From Planktothrix sp. FACHB-1365 (lineage in GTDB: Bacteria; Cyanobacteriota; Cyanobacteriia; Cyanobacteriales; Microcoleaceae), in the NCBI RefSeq assembly GCF_014697575.1, contig NZ_JACJSC010000010.1, positions 62,001-126,000 on the forward strand: a stretch of 64,000 nucleotides of DNA, read 5' to 3'. Below the pieces are notes generated by a model. That model searched no databases and was not told where the DNA came from. It saw nothing but the letters and a program-made list of their open reading frames with translations. Below, in pieces: positions 33,271 to 42,390 of this stretch (the first letter of the stretch is position 1; every line of letters starts with the position of its first letter). A program made the position numbers and the translations under genes.

Positions 33271-34011
33271 CTAAGCTCTTAACTGCTGATCAAACAGTTC
33301 TTTAACCTGCATCCAGGAATCTTGGGCTGCTTCGGCGTTGTAGGTGCTACGTTGATCGCAGAAAAAGCCGTGATCAGCTTGATAGCGGAAAATTTTATGG
33401 GGAATTTGATAATCTTGCAGGGCTGTTTCGATTTGATCAACTTGTTCGTTGGGAATGAGGGGATCTTCTGTACCAAAAAAGCCATAGAGAACCCCCTTAA
33501 TATCTTTTGTGCGAGTCAGGGTAGGCGCACCCCCACCCGGAGTCATTGTGGCTATTTCACCGCCATAGAAACAAGCTGTGGCTTGAATATCGGGTAAGGT
33601 AGCGGCTAAATAAACAACATGACCGCCAAAACAAAAGCCAATGGCACCGAATTTTGGGTTAAGGTTGGGGAGGGTTTTCAAATAGTTCAGGGTGGCTTGA
33701 ATATCGCTTAATAGTTCTGGGGCGGTGGTTTTAGCTTTGTAGGTTCGACCTAATGTCATATCGGCTGGAGTATAACCGATTTCAAAACCGGACACTTGAC
33801 GCTGATAAATGGCGGGTGCGATCGCAATATATCCTTCTTTGGCGATGCGTTCGGTGACATCTCGAATATGGGAATTTACCCCAAAAATTTCTTGAATGAC
33901 CACAATACCTGGAAATTGACCCTCTGCGGTGGGTTCAGCCAGATAGGCATCAATCTGTAATTCTCCGTTAGGAACCTGAATTTGAGTGGCACGAATAGGT
34001 TGATTTGTCAT
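33271..34011 (-). CDS. Dienelactone hydrolase family protein
   Basis: The 246-aa alpha/beta hydrolase has the nucleophile elbow GFCFGG (Cys nucleophile), an oxyanion-side motif IFGVNSHIRD, and the catalytic His in ADHGFFCD. Dienelactone hydrolases open lactone rings in aromatic degradation, but cyanobacterial members have unknown natural substrates. There is no signal peptide; cytoplasmic. Start ATG 34011. Single gene, divergent from the GntR regulator. Confidence 0.9.
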   Translation of the reverse strand: MTNQPIRATQIQVPNGELQIDAYLAEPTAEGQFPGIVVIQEIFGVNSHIRDVTERIAKEGYIAIAPAIYQRQVSGFEIGYTPADMTLGRTYKAKTTAPELLSDIQATLNYLKTLPNLNPKFGAIGFCFGGHVVYLAATLPDIQATACFYGGEIATMTPGGGAPTLTRTKDIKGVLYGFFGTEDPLIPNEQVDQIETALQDYQIPHKIFRYQADHGFFCDQRSTYNAEAAQDSWMQVKELFDQQLRA

Positions 34012-34243
34012 AACTTTTCACGGCGTTATCAATAATTGTTAATCCTATACCCAGATATACCAAAATCAGGTAATATAGAAACTATTATTATCGTTATGTT
34101 AATAGCTTAATTACGAAATAATAACTCTAACATTGTAGTAATGGATCATCAAGACAGAGGGTTAAATCAGGATTAAATTATATTAAGGTTTAAAAATTGC
34201 TAGTGTTTGTTAATTTGATTTTAATTGCCTTGGAGATGTAAAG

Positions 34244-35227
34244 ATGGTTCGATTTTATATTCAGCCGGATAGCGATATTCCCGCCTCTAACCAACTATTT
34301 AATCAAATTCGGTTTGCGATCGCATCTCGTCAATTTCCCCCTGGACACCGTTTACCCAGCACTCGTCAATTGGCGATGGAAACAGGATTACACCGCAACA
34401 CTATTAGCAAAGTGTATCGACAGTTAGAAGAGCATGGCTTAGTTGACGCCCAGGCGGGATCAGGAATTTATGTCCGAGCATTAGGTCATGAAGGCGGATC
34501 TCGGTTAAATTCACCAATTTTAGACCAGTATCCCGAAGCTAATAAAATTATTCAACGCAGTTTAGATGAATTGCTATCTCAGGGATGCAGCTTAAATGAA
34601 GCCAGAGAAATGTTTTTAGGGGAAATTGATTGGAGATTACGGTGTAGTGCGAGAGTCCTGGTCACAGCCCCGACTCAAGATATTGGCATTGGACAATTAA
34701 TGGCTCAAGAGTTAGAAGAAGCCTTAAAAATTCCAGTGCAGTTAGTACCCATTGAACAGTTAACCAATCTTTTAGAAAAAGTGCCATCGGGAACTGTTGT
34801 TACCAGTCGCTATTTTATTGGACAAGCTGAAGCGATCGCAGCCCCCAGATCCGTGCGAGTCATCCCCGTTGATATTTATAATTTTGCCAAAGAAATTGAA
34901 TTAGTTCGAGATTTACCGAAAGGAACTTATTTAGGAATTGTCAGCCTCAGTTCCGGGTTATTACGCGCAACAGAAGTGATTATTCACAGTCTACGAGGAG
35001 AAGATATTTTGGTAATGACAGCCCAATTAACGGATAATTATAAAATTAATTCTATTATTCGCACAGCCCGGGTTGTTGTTTGTGATCAAGCCAGTTATGG
35101 CATAGTTAAAGATCTTGTTCATACCAACCGCGAGGAACTGATTCGTCAACCCCAATTAGTCTACTGTCCCAATTATATTGGCGCAGAGTCAATTAATTTA
35201 CTGAAACGAGAGTTAGGTTTAAATTGA
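34244..35227 (+). CDS. GntR-family transcriptional regulator
   Basis: The 327-aa protein has an N-terminal winged helix (about 10-75): LFNQIRFAIASRQFPPGHRLPSTRQLA, GLHRNTISKVYRQLEEHGLV and GSGIYV. This is the GntR/YtrA-like DNA-binding domain. The remaining 230 residues do not show the aminotransferase fold of MocR regulators nor a clear UTRA or FCD motif; they contain alternating strands and helices suggestive of a ligand-binding domain. GAGAT eight bases upstream supports ATG 34244. The target is unknown; it may act on the neighbouring nitroreductase or hydrolase gene. Confidence 0.85.
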   Translation: MVRFYIQPDSDIPASNQLFNQIRFAIASRQFPPGHRLPSTRQLAMETGLHRNTISKVYRQLEEHGLVDAQAGSGIYVRALGHEGGSRLNSPILDQYPEANKIIQRSLDELLSQGCSLNEAREMFLGEIDWRLRCSARVLVTAPTQDIGIGQLMAQELEEALKIPVQLVPIEQLTNLLEKVPSGTVVTSRYFIGQAEAIAAPRSVRVIPVDIYNFAKEIELVRDLPKGTYLGIVSLSSGLLRATEVIIHSLRGEDILVMTAQLTDNYKINSIIRTARVVVCDQASYGIVKDLVHTNREELIRQPQLVYCPNYIGAESINLLKRELGLN

Positions 35228-35304
35228 CATCCTCTTCCTTGTTCTCTAGTCTCCTGCGATGAGCAACATTTGAGATAAAATTGAACCACTCATCAAACGA
35301 TCCT

Positions 35305-35961
35305 ATGGAACCATCGATTAATTTGAGACACGCGATTGAGCAACGTCGGGCTGTCAGGTCATTTGAACCGACCTTGATTCCTTCAGTAATTCTCTCAGAA
35401 ATTTTACGTTTGGGAATGCGATCGCCCTCTGGATTTAACCTACAACCCTGGCGGTTTATTATTTTACGCAATCTCGATAGTAAAGAAAAGCTCCAGGCTT
35501 GTGCGTTTAATCAGCGTCAAGTAACAGAAGCCCCTGTTGTGTTAATTTGTTGTAGCGATCGCCGTGTTACAGAACCGGATTATATTGAATCGGTAATTCA
35601 ACTCGGTCGAGATCAAGACGCGATTAACGATACCTATGCCGATCATATTCGTACCGCCATTTCCAATACCTTTGAGAAACATCCTTCCTTTGAAGGGATC
35701 GAAGCCTGGACAAACCGCCAAGCCATGTTAGCCGTTGCTCATATTATGATTGTGGCACAAGCCTACGGCGTCGATAGTTGTCCGATGGAGGGATTTATCG
35801 CCTCTCAAGTCAAAGCTGAATTTAATATCCCAGAAGAGGTTGATGTTTGTTGTCTCCTGGCTTTAGGATATGCAGCAAAACCTTTTAAAAAATATGGGGG
35901 AAGGTTTTCCGTTGAACAAGTCTGTTATGCAGAATCCTATGGGGAAGACTGGAAAAGTTAA
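35305..35961 (+). CDS. Nitroreductase-family flavoprotein
   Basis: The 218-aa protein starts at ATG 35305. The FMN-binding motifs are RRAVRSFEP near the N-terminus, SPSGFNLQPWRFI (about 48-60), and a C-terminal CCLLALGYAA with KKYGGR. It uses NAD(P)H to reduce nitro-aromatics or quinones. The upstream GntR gene is 78 bases away on the same strand, so they may share regulation. The exact substrate cannot be inferred. Confidence 0.9.
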   Translation: MEPSINLRHAIEQRRAVRSFEPTLIPSVILSEILRLGMRSPSGFNLQPWRFIILRNLDSKEKLQACAFNQRQVTEAPVVLICCSDRRVTEPDYIESVIQLGRDQDAINDTYADHIRTAISNTFEKHPSFEGIEAWTNRQAMLAVAHIMIVAQAYGVDSCPMEGFIASQVKAEFNIPEEVDVCCLLALGYAAKPFKKYGGRFSVEQVCYAESYGEDWKS

Positions 35962-36060
35962 TTTTTAATCGATTTTCCAGAAGACCTTAATAAAATTTAT
36001 CCCAAATTCAACCTCTAAAATTTCAAGTTGTAGAATCTTTCCTAGACTCCGGGCAAAATT

Positions 36061-37584
36061 ATGAAAACAGCAATTTTAGAACCCAAGCAAAAACAACAAA
36101 ACCTCGAACAAGAACAAGATCTGCAAAATTCTTCTGAGGGAGAAGCTAAAAATCCCTTTTTAGAAGAGGAAGAAAACGAACAGATCTTAGACGATAATCC
36201 GTTTGATCCCCAGGATTTAGAGAATTTAAGTTCATCTGCTGATTCAGAACCTTCAATTTCTGAAGAAACAGAAGAAGAACAAAAACACCCCCTGAGTCAA
36301 CGATTTAATCCTGTTTTTCTCACTCAAGTTGCGGCGGTTTTAGTCGTAGTTTTTGGATGTGTTTATACAGTAACTCGCCCCTGTGTGATGGGAGAATGTC
36401 AGGAAGTTGATGCAGCCAGAGAGTTTAGTCAAAGATCTAAACAAACCATTGAAACGGTTAGTTCTGCTCAAGCTCCTATGATTGCTCAACAGGATTTACA
36501 ATCAGGAATTAAACTCTTAAAAACCATTCCCTTTTGGTCGCCCCATTATCCTGAAGCGAAAGCCCTTTTATCGATTTATCAGAAAGAATCTAATGAGTTT
36601 AACGCGGTGGTTAAAGCTTTAAAAACCGCAGCCCAAGCTTCAGCCGTAAGTCAAAATCCTCCCCATCCCATCGAAGATTGGGTGAAAATGCAATCGTTAT
36701 GGGAAGAAGCGATCGCCCTATTAGAACAAGTTCCGAGTGAAAGTATTGTTTATCCCTTTGCTCAAGCTCGATGGCAACAATATCGAGGGAATTTAGCCGA
36801 GGTCAGAGGTCGCTTAAAATTAGAACGGGATGGAGAACAAATTTTAACCACAGCTAAAAAAGCAGCCCAAGTGGCAGAGGCCCGACAAGGGGTGGCAAAA
36901 TATGCAGACAGTTGGCAACAGGTGTTTGAGACTTGGCAAACGGCTGCTAATACCTTATCAACCATTCCCTATGGGACAACCGCTTACCAATCTGCACAGG
37001 TTTTATTAGCCCGGTATCAACCCAAATTAGAGCAAGCCCGCGATCGCAAAACCATTGAACAAGTGGGTTTAGAGGCTTATAATCAAGCGGTTAATAATGC
37101 CGAACAAGCTAAACTGTTAGAACAACGGGGGGCTTGGTCAGAGGCCGTTACCTATTGGAGTCGGGCGGTGAGTTATGGCAAACAAGTTCCAGCCAGTAGT
37201 TCTTATGCTGCTAAAATTAAACCGCTTTTAACTACCTATAATGATTCGTGGAAACGGGCCGATGTTCAAAATCGCGTTGCCTCTCGTTTAACTAAAGCGC
37301 GTCAAGATTTAAGTAAATTATGTAGTGGAAATCCCAAAGTTTGTAACTACAGTATCAATGAAAATGTAATCACAGTTCGTTTAACATCGGATTATGTGAA
37401 TCAAATCCAATCTACGGCTAAAACCGCAGATCAAACGGGAGATTCTAAAAAACGTTCTGAAGCTGAAAATCATGTTCAAGTCCTGACAGTTGCTTTAGAA
37501 ACGATTAGTCAAAATGCCCAAATTCCCCTAGAAGTTTATGGAGCGAATAACGAAAAAATGGCCACCCACATTCCGTTACCATAA
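36061..37584 (+). CDS. Single-pass membrane protein with acidic N-terminus and helical repeats
   Basis: The 507-aa protein is unknown to me. Residues about 1-75 are acidic and Gln/Glu-rich. One transmembrane helix follows (FLTQVAAVLVVVFGCVYTV, about 88-106), which would orient the rest outside the cytoplasm. The C-terminal 390 residues consist of loosely repeated helical blocks, for example LLKTIPFWSPHYPEAKALL and TLSTIPYGTTAYQSAQVLL, resembling TPR/coiled-coil scaffolds of about 75 residues each. The N-terminal LEQ-rich stretch is low complexity. It could be a cell-envelope scaffold. It is convergent with the porin gene and ends in a shared terminator. Confidence 0.65.
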   Translation: MKTAILEPKQKQQNLEQEQDLQNSSEGEAKNPFLEEEENEQILDDNPFDPQDLENLSSSADSEPSISEETEEEQKHPLSQRFNPVFLTQVAAVLVVVFGCVYTVTRPCVMGECQEVDAAREFSQRSKQTIETVSSAQAPMIAQQDLQSGIKLLKTIPFWSPHYPEAKALLSIYQKESNEFNAVVKALKTAAQASAVSQNPPHPIEDWVKMQSLWEEAIALLEQVPSESIVYPFAQARWQQYRGNLAEVRGRLKLERDGEQILTTAKKAAQVAEARQGVAKYADSWQQVFETWQTAANTLSTIPYGTTAYQSAQVLLARYQPKLEQARDRKTIEQVGLEAYNQAVNNAEQAKLLEQRGAWSEAVTYWSRAVSYGKQVPASSSYAAKIKPLLTTYNDSWKRADVQNRVASRLTKARQDLSKLCSGNPKVCNYSINENVITVRLTSDYVNQIQSTAKTADQTGDSKKRSEAENHVQVLTVALETISQNAQIPLEVYGANNEKMATHIPLP

Positions 37585-37600
37585 ACCCAATTACCCCTTA

Positions 37601-37635
37601 AAAAAACCCAGCTTCTCAAGGAAACTGGGTTTTTT
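37601..37635. terminator. Bidirectional terminator between convergent genes
   Basis: Perfect 11-bp stem AAAAAACCCAG/CTGGGTTTTTT with a 13-nt loop. A-rich on one side and T-rich on the other, it can serve both the plus-strand gene at 36061 and the minus-strand porin. Confidence 0.85.
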
Positions 37636-37658
37636 GACAGGTTAAATTCAAGGGGAAT

Positions 37659-39563
37659 TTAGAAGCGGAAGGTTGTCCGCAGAGTCCCCACAAAAATTGT
37701 GTCGTTGTTGCTATTGTGATCAGGATTGGTCACAACATAGAAACCGGGTGTAATCGAAACGTATTCGCTGAAGGGGAAGCGATAGAAACCTTCAATATGA
37801 ATAGAAGTATCTTCATCTTCTAAAGCACTAATATCATGACTGGTAACTTTAGGAGGCATCCCCACAATTAAAGCACCACTATCTCCTTCACGTAGAAGAT
37901 CGGGGAACCCTAACACCGCAGCCCAGTTGATAATCGTCGCATCGGCATTACCACCGCGTTTCTGATCAGCCCAAGTTGCCCCGAACCAGCCCCCGATGGA
38001 GAAACTGCGGGCCACTCTCCAGTTCATTTGGAAGCCTAAGTTATCAGTGGTTGTGGCATTTTCACCAAAGGGTTTATTGGCGATCCAACTTCCCGTACCG
38101 CCTGTGACGTATACGTTATCGTTGCTGAAGTAACGGTGGTTGTAATCTAAAGATAAAGCTAGATTACTCATCGGTGCAAAGACTAACTGCGCCATTGCAC
38201 TGTAATTGCCATTGAATAGACCCTTACCTTCACTGGCACTAGAAGCAAAAGCGTCATCCGCCATATAGCCAACGTTCGCTTTAAAGGAATGGCTAAAGGC
38301 GTATTCCACACCTAATCCTGTACCTGAAGGGCCTTGGAAGGTTGTCGGGTTGAACCGTCCAAATCGGGAAATTGCGCCACTGGCATCATCCCCAAAAGGT
38401 GTCAGAACATCTTGAATATCATCTAAGGCTAACCCTTTGGCGCCGATCCAAACTAAACCTTTTCCTTCCGAGAAGGGGAAACGATAGGTGAGGTTATCTA
38501 AGGTAACGTTATTAGAGGAACCATCAATCGCAGTCCGAGCCATTAAGGTGTTGAAGAGATCATAATCACTCAACGTTGGTATTGATTGGGCTTGTAAACG
38601 GGTTCTGAGTAAATCTTGACCTGTGAAACTGGTATCAAAGTTTAAACGAGCGCGGTAGCCTAAATACGCTTGGGTGGGATCATCGCTATCATCAGCAAAC
38701 TGACCCACGACATTGCGACTCGCCCGATTTCCTTCACCCTCGCCTGCCCAAAACACTGCTTCTCCCCGCAGTTTAGTGGTGGTGGAGAATTGATTGGCTT
38801 CAAGTTCTGCGCTACGAGCTTCTAATACAGCGACCCGTCCCCGTAAGCTGGCTAATTCGGCTGCAAACTCTTCCATTAGGCGTTGCAGTTTGGCCAAGTC
38901 TTCACGGGTGACTAAATCTTTTGTAGAGGCATTAATCAGTTCATTGATCCGCTCTAAACAGGCATTGACCCCGGCTGCAAATTCAAAACGAGTTAAAGCC
39001 CGATTTCCTTTGAAGGTGCCATCAGGATATCCGGCAATACAACCGTAGCGTTCTACTAAGGATTGTAGAGCTTGGAAGGCCCAAGCTGTGGGTTCGACGT
39101 CAGACAGTTGGGATACGGATGTGACTTGAGCTTGACGTTTGCTGCCTCTTCCCTCACGTCCATACTGATTCAGTTGTTGCATCACCTCGGCATTCGTGAC
39201 CGTATCGGCTTGAGGTGCTGCGTCGAGATCCGCCATGGGAATTTCCGCGTTAGCAGGAGTTTCGATGCCTCTACTTGGCCCAACTCCAGCATGAGGATTC
39301 ACGGGAACCTGAGCTAACTGTTGTGGTGGGGTGAGGGTCAATGTGTCCAGAGGAGTCACAGAGACTTGCTCACTAATTTTTAACTCGGTTTGGGTGGGCT
39401 CCAGGGCGGTTTCTGCCGAGACAGGTGCTTCGGTTGCTGCTGCAATTGCACTGGGTTGAGCCTCAGTCACGGGTAACTCGGCAAATGCTGCTGTTGGAGC
39501 GACTAGACTCGCTCCTAGGACGGCAGGACTGAGTAGCCATGCTTTCAGTAGTATTTTCGACAC
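37659..39563 (-). CDS. SLH-domain OprB-type outer-membrane porin
   Basis: The 634-aa protein has a signal peptide (cleavage near AFA) and a Pro/Thr/Ala-rich segment. An SLH domain (about 150-215: DVEPTAWAFQALQSLVERYGC, GYPDGTFKGNRALTRFEFA) anchors it to the cell wall. It is followed by a coiled coil (LRGRVAVLEARSAELEANQ) and a beta-barrel of the OprB/iron-uptake porin group, ending in the terminal Phe required for outer-membrane insertion (TTFRF). Such porins admit ions, inorganic iron or small solutes. The solute cannot be told. Start ATG 39563. It is monocistronic. Confidence 0.93.
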   Translation of the reverse strand: MSKILLKAWLLSPAVLGASLVAPTAAFAELPVTEAQPSAIAAATEAPVSAETALEPTQTELKISEQVSVTPLDTLTLTPPQQLAQVPVNPHAGVGPSRGIETPANAEIPMADLDAAPQADTVTNAEVMQQLNQYGREGRGSKRQAQVTSVSQLSDVEPTAWAFQALQSLVERYGCIAGYPDGTFKGNRALTRFEFAAGVNACLERINELINASTKDLVTREDLAKLQRLMEEFAAELASLRGRVAVLEARSAELEANQFSTTTKLRGEAVFWAGEGEGNRASRNVVGQFADDSDDPTQAYLGYRARLNFDTSFTGQDLLRTRLQAQSIPTLSDYDLFNTLMARTAIDGSSNNVTLDNLTYRFPFSEGKGLVWIGAKGLALDDIQDVLTPFGDDASGAISRFGRFNPTTFQGPSGTGLGVEYAFSHSFKANVGYMADDAFASSASEGKGLFNGNYSAMAQLVFAPMSNLALSLDYNHRYFSNDNVYVTGGTGSWIANKPFGENATTTDNLGFQMNWRVARSFSIGGWFGATWADQKRGGNADATIINWAAVLGFPDLLREGDSGALIVGMPPKVTSHDISALEDEDTSIHIEGFYRFPFSEYVSITPGFYVVTNPDHNSNNDTIFVGTLRTTFRF

Positions 39564-39764
39564 TCTATTTGCTCCTCACACGGGTCTAGGTTTGATAAAT
39601 TTTATCAAGTCTGCCCCCATTCTACCTGAATTTTTTCCAGGCGACTCAATGGATTCAGAACTTGATGGCAGTTCTAGCAATACCCATTCAGAGAGTATCA
39701 CTATTCTGTCAATCGTCAAGAGTTACAGAGTTAATGACTGACGGTTAACGGTTAGCCTCCAATT

Positions 39765-41600
39765 CTATTGAGTCAGACGGCGAATTTTGCCATAAGCAAC
39801 ATAGGATTTGCCATCGGAAGACTCCCGAACTTCATCAACTACATAGAGTACGCCTTCAGCGCGAATATCACGGGGAAAGCGAATATTATAATTAGGATTA
39901 TAACCATCGGAAACGACTCGCGCCCGAAGTTTACTGCCTTCTTTCACACATTGAATAATCACGCCATTTCCGACGGTATCTGTGGTTTCTAAATCAGCAA
40001 AGGATTTAGGGGCTTTAGCGGCTTGTAAATTAGTCGTTTTTGGGGTTTTCTGTGTTCCAGCTTTACGTTCTTCTCCGGGTTTGACTAACCGTTTAATGGT
40101 TCCCGAAGCTCGATAAAAATCTCCATTGGCGGAAAGTTTAATTTCTTCGACAATATAAGTAACTCCTTCTTCTCGAAGATGGCGGGGAAACTGCACATTA
40201 AACTCTGGATTATACCCGTCTGAAATGACTCGAACTCTTAATTTTCCGCCCTGTCGGATACATTCAACTAATACCCCTTGTTCAAAACTGGAAACGGCCT
40301 CTAAACTATCAGCATCTCCGGCTGCAATTCCTCGTAAATTTAAGTCTTCTCGGTTGCGAGTTCGGGTTTGATAGGATTGATCTCGCATTTCTTTCCGGCT
40401 GACGGAATCAAAATTTTGGGTTTCAATCCGTTGAGCATAATATTCTAATTGTTCAATTTCTTCAGCAATTTCAAAGATTTCGTTTAAGAGTTTTTGTTGA
40501 ATGTCTTGAATCGCAGATCGTAAGGTTTCCGCCGCTTTTTGATACTCTCCTTTATCGGTTAAGGCGATCGCTTGTTCTTTAACTTGAGCAATTCTCAATT
40601 TACTGGTTTGTTCAAAAACGGATTGATCGGGTTGAACTTGTTGAGCGTCTGCTTCAGAACCAATATTAATGGTAATGGGTAATTCTCCCGAAAGCTGCTC
40701 AATACTGTCATTAACAAGGGTTTGGTATTGATAATGAATCGAGATCAGTGGGAGTTGACCGATAGTATTTTGAGCCGGAATTACTAATTGTACGGCTAAC
40801 TGTTTGGCTTCTATTTCATAAACATCCCCGACAAAAATTTCTAAGCCTTTTTCAGTGGAAGTTGTTCGATAATTATTTAAGATTTCTCGGAGTTCAATCG
40901 AGGATTCGGGGTGTAATGTTACGGTTAAATTTTGGCCGACTACGGAGGTTAAACTTTCTAATTCAATCCGAAACACATCCGTGGCTTCATCGGGAGATTG
41001 AATAAAATAAAAATTTCCTCCCGCCGCCTTAGCCATCCCCATCAATAAATCTTCATTAAAATAGGTTCCAAATCCCAATGTAGTTGTGATAATACCCTGT
41101 TCTGATTGTTTATGAGCCGTTTTTGTCAAGATTTGAGGATCGGTAATTCCCTCATTGGCTTGTCCATCAGTTAATAATAAAACCCGGTTTAAATATTCAC
41201 GATTAAGACAAGATTTCACTTGTTCGCAGCCTAATAACCAACCCCCACTTAAATTGGTACAACCTCCGGCTTTAATTTTGCCCAGGATTTTACAAATTTC
41301 CGATGGATTTTTAACGGGTTGAGGAGGTAAAATTAAATCAGCATTATCATCATAAATGACAACAGAAACAATATCTTGATCTGTTAAGGATTCAACTAAC
41401 TTTTGGGCGGCTTGAATAGCATAACGCAACGGTTGGCCCGCCATTGAACCTGAACGATCAATGACTAAACTTAAATTTAACGGTCGTCGAGAAGAAACAA
41501 TTGCTGTTTTTTCTCCATTAAAATTTAGAATTAAATCAACAGTAGCAGCCGTATTCGTCGCAATTAATGAATGAGAAAGCGAATAGTTAACCTGAATCAT
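39765..41600 (-). CDS. VWA-domain protein with duplicated C-terminal domain
   Basis: The 611-aa protein has a von Willebrand A domain (about 40-230) with the MIDAS residues D48-R-S50-G-S52 and LLLTDGQANEG. After a helical linker (about 330-420) come two similar domains of about 75 residues: GVLVECIRQGGKLRVRVISDGY and GVIIQCVKEGSKLRARVVSDGY, each with a FPR motif and GVxYxVxE. The duplicated module looks like a small beta-barrel. No signal peptide is present. VWA proteins use Mg2+-dependent adhesion in protein complexes; in cyanobacteria their partners are often MoxR ATPases or unknown. No MoxR gene is adjacent. Confidence 0.85.
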   Translation of the reverse strand: MIQVNYSLSHSLIATNTAATVDLILNFNGEKTAIVSSRRPLNLSLVIDRSGSMAGQPLRYAIQAAQKLVESLTDQDIVSVVIYDDNADLILPPQPVKNPSEICKILGKIKAGGCTNLSGGWLLGCEQVKSCLNREYLNRVLLLTDGQANEGITDPQILTKTAHKQSEQGIITTTLGFGTYFNEDLLMGMAKAAGGNFYFIQSPDEATDVFRIELESLTSVVGQNLTVTLHPESSIELREILNNYRTTSTEKGLEIFVGDVYEIEAKQLAVQLVIPAQNTIGQLPLISIHYQYQTLVNDSIEQLSGELPITINIGSEADAQQVQPDQSVFEQTSKLRIAQVKEQAIALTDKGEYQKAAETLRSAIQDIQQKLLNEIFEIAEEIEQLEYYAQRIETQNFDSVSRKEMRDQSYQTRTRNREDLNLRGIAAGDADSLEAVSSFEQGVLVECIRQGGKLRVRVISDGYNPEFNVQFPRHLREEGVTYIVEEIKLSANGDFYRASGTIKRLVKPGEERKAGTQKTPKTTNLQAAKAPKSFADLETTDTVGNGVIIQCVKEGSKLRARVVSDGYNPNYNIRFPRDIRAEGVLYVVDEVRESSDGKSYVAYGKIRRLTQ

Positions 41601-42047
41601 AATTTAAACTCCTAAAGATCAGCCAAAACTTCAAAATTTATCAAAAGCTGTCATCACAAGTGTGATCGGGTTAACATAGCCTATCTCCCAATTGCTCTGG
41701 TTTCTATTGTGCCCAGTCAAGGTTCAAATCCCTCAAAATTTAAGATTTGCTTTTTTTGGCTCGGTTTTGGGGACTTTCCCTGAAGATAATTAACAAAACT
41801 TCACATTTTTAAGGAGGGTTCTCATTCCATCACCCCTGAAATCTGATAGAATCTCCTTATCATGCTTGACTTTAGGCCATTAGCGAAACCTTAGCTAATC
41901 GCTAAAAAGTCAAAGATCAGTTTTTTGGGTCTTGGGTCTTGGGAACCCCAACTTCTGCTCGGGGAGGAAATTTAAGACCCGTAAAGACAAAAATACGATC
42001 ACAATAAAAAGATGACAGACGTTTAAAAAATTTTAGGAGGAAAATCT
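41601..42047. other. Intergenic region between VWA gene and psbY
   Basis: The 447 bases must hold the psbY promoter and that of the VWA gene. Threefold CTTGGGT-type direct repeats occur near 41931-41952. A motif TTGACT lies near 41876. The GGTTCAAATCC near 41711 is not part of a tRNA. Nothing else is recognised. Confidence 0.45.
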
Positions 42048-42170
42048 ATGGATTTCGATTTTCGGATTCTCATTGTTCTGTTACCCTTGCTGGCTGCGGC
42101 GGGATGGGCTTTCTATAATATTGGTGCTATCGCCCTCAGACAAGTTCAAGGCTTTTTAAATAAAAGTTAA
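42048..42170 (+). CDS. psbY: Photosystem II protein Y
   Basis: The 40-aa frame with AGGAGG seven bases upstream starts at ATG 42048. The product has a short polar N-terminus (MDFDFR), one membrane helix ([19 protein letters not shown]) and a C-terminal [11 protein letters not shown]. The double Leu-Pro-Leu-Ala-Ala-Ala-Gly-Trp and the QVQ ending are typical of PsbY, a small thylakoid membrane subunit of photosystem II near cytochrome b559. It is a monocistronic gene followed by a terminator. The presence of psbY supports the cyanobacterial identification. Confidence 0.9.
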   Translation: MDFDFRILIVLLPLLAAAGWAFYNIGAIALRQVQGFLNKS

Positions 42171-42194
42171 ATATTAACTCTTAAGCGATGCTTT

Positions 42195-42224
42195 ACCCTA
42201 TCCTGGAATTCTACGGGATAGGGT
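42195..42224 (+). terminator. Terminator after psbY
   Basis: Perfect 9-bp stem ACCCTATCC/GGATAGGGT with a 12-nt loop, followed by TTTTTCTT. Confidence 0.85.
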
Positions 42225-42352
42225 TTTTCTTGGCTTTAAAAGGGTTCAAATTAACGTTAAGATCAGCTAATTTTTAAAGTTTTCTCTAGGGGGAAAAAAT
42301 AACAATTTGATTTTTCATTCCAAGCCACGATCAGCTGCTTTTTTTGTTATCT

Positions 42353-42386
42353 TGACACTCCCCGCTCTGAAGAGACGGGGATTCTA
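42353..42386. repeat. IS200/IS605-type right end with hairpin
   Basis: TTGACA, stem CCCCG/CGGGG (42360-42364 and 42376-42380), then GATTCT, 5 bases before the tnpB stop. On the tnpB strand it reads hairpin then TGTCAA, as at the right end of IS605-family elements. In active TnpB loci the guide (reRNA) is transcribed through this end. Confidence 0.6.
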
Positions 42387-42390
42387 CATT

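Noticed and set aside
41705-41735. GGTTCAAATCC resembling a tRNA T-loop
   Set aside because: No acceptor stem, D arm or anticodon arm can be formed around it.
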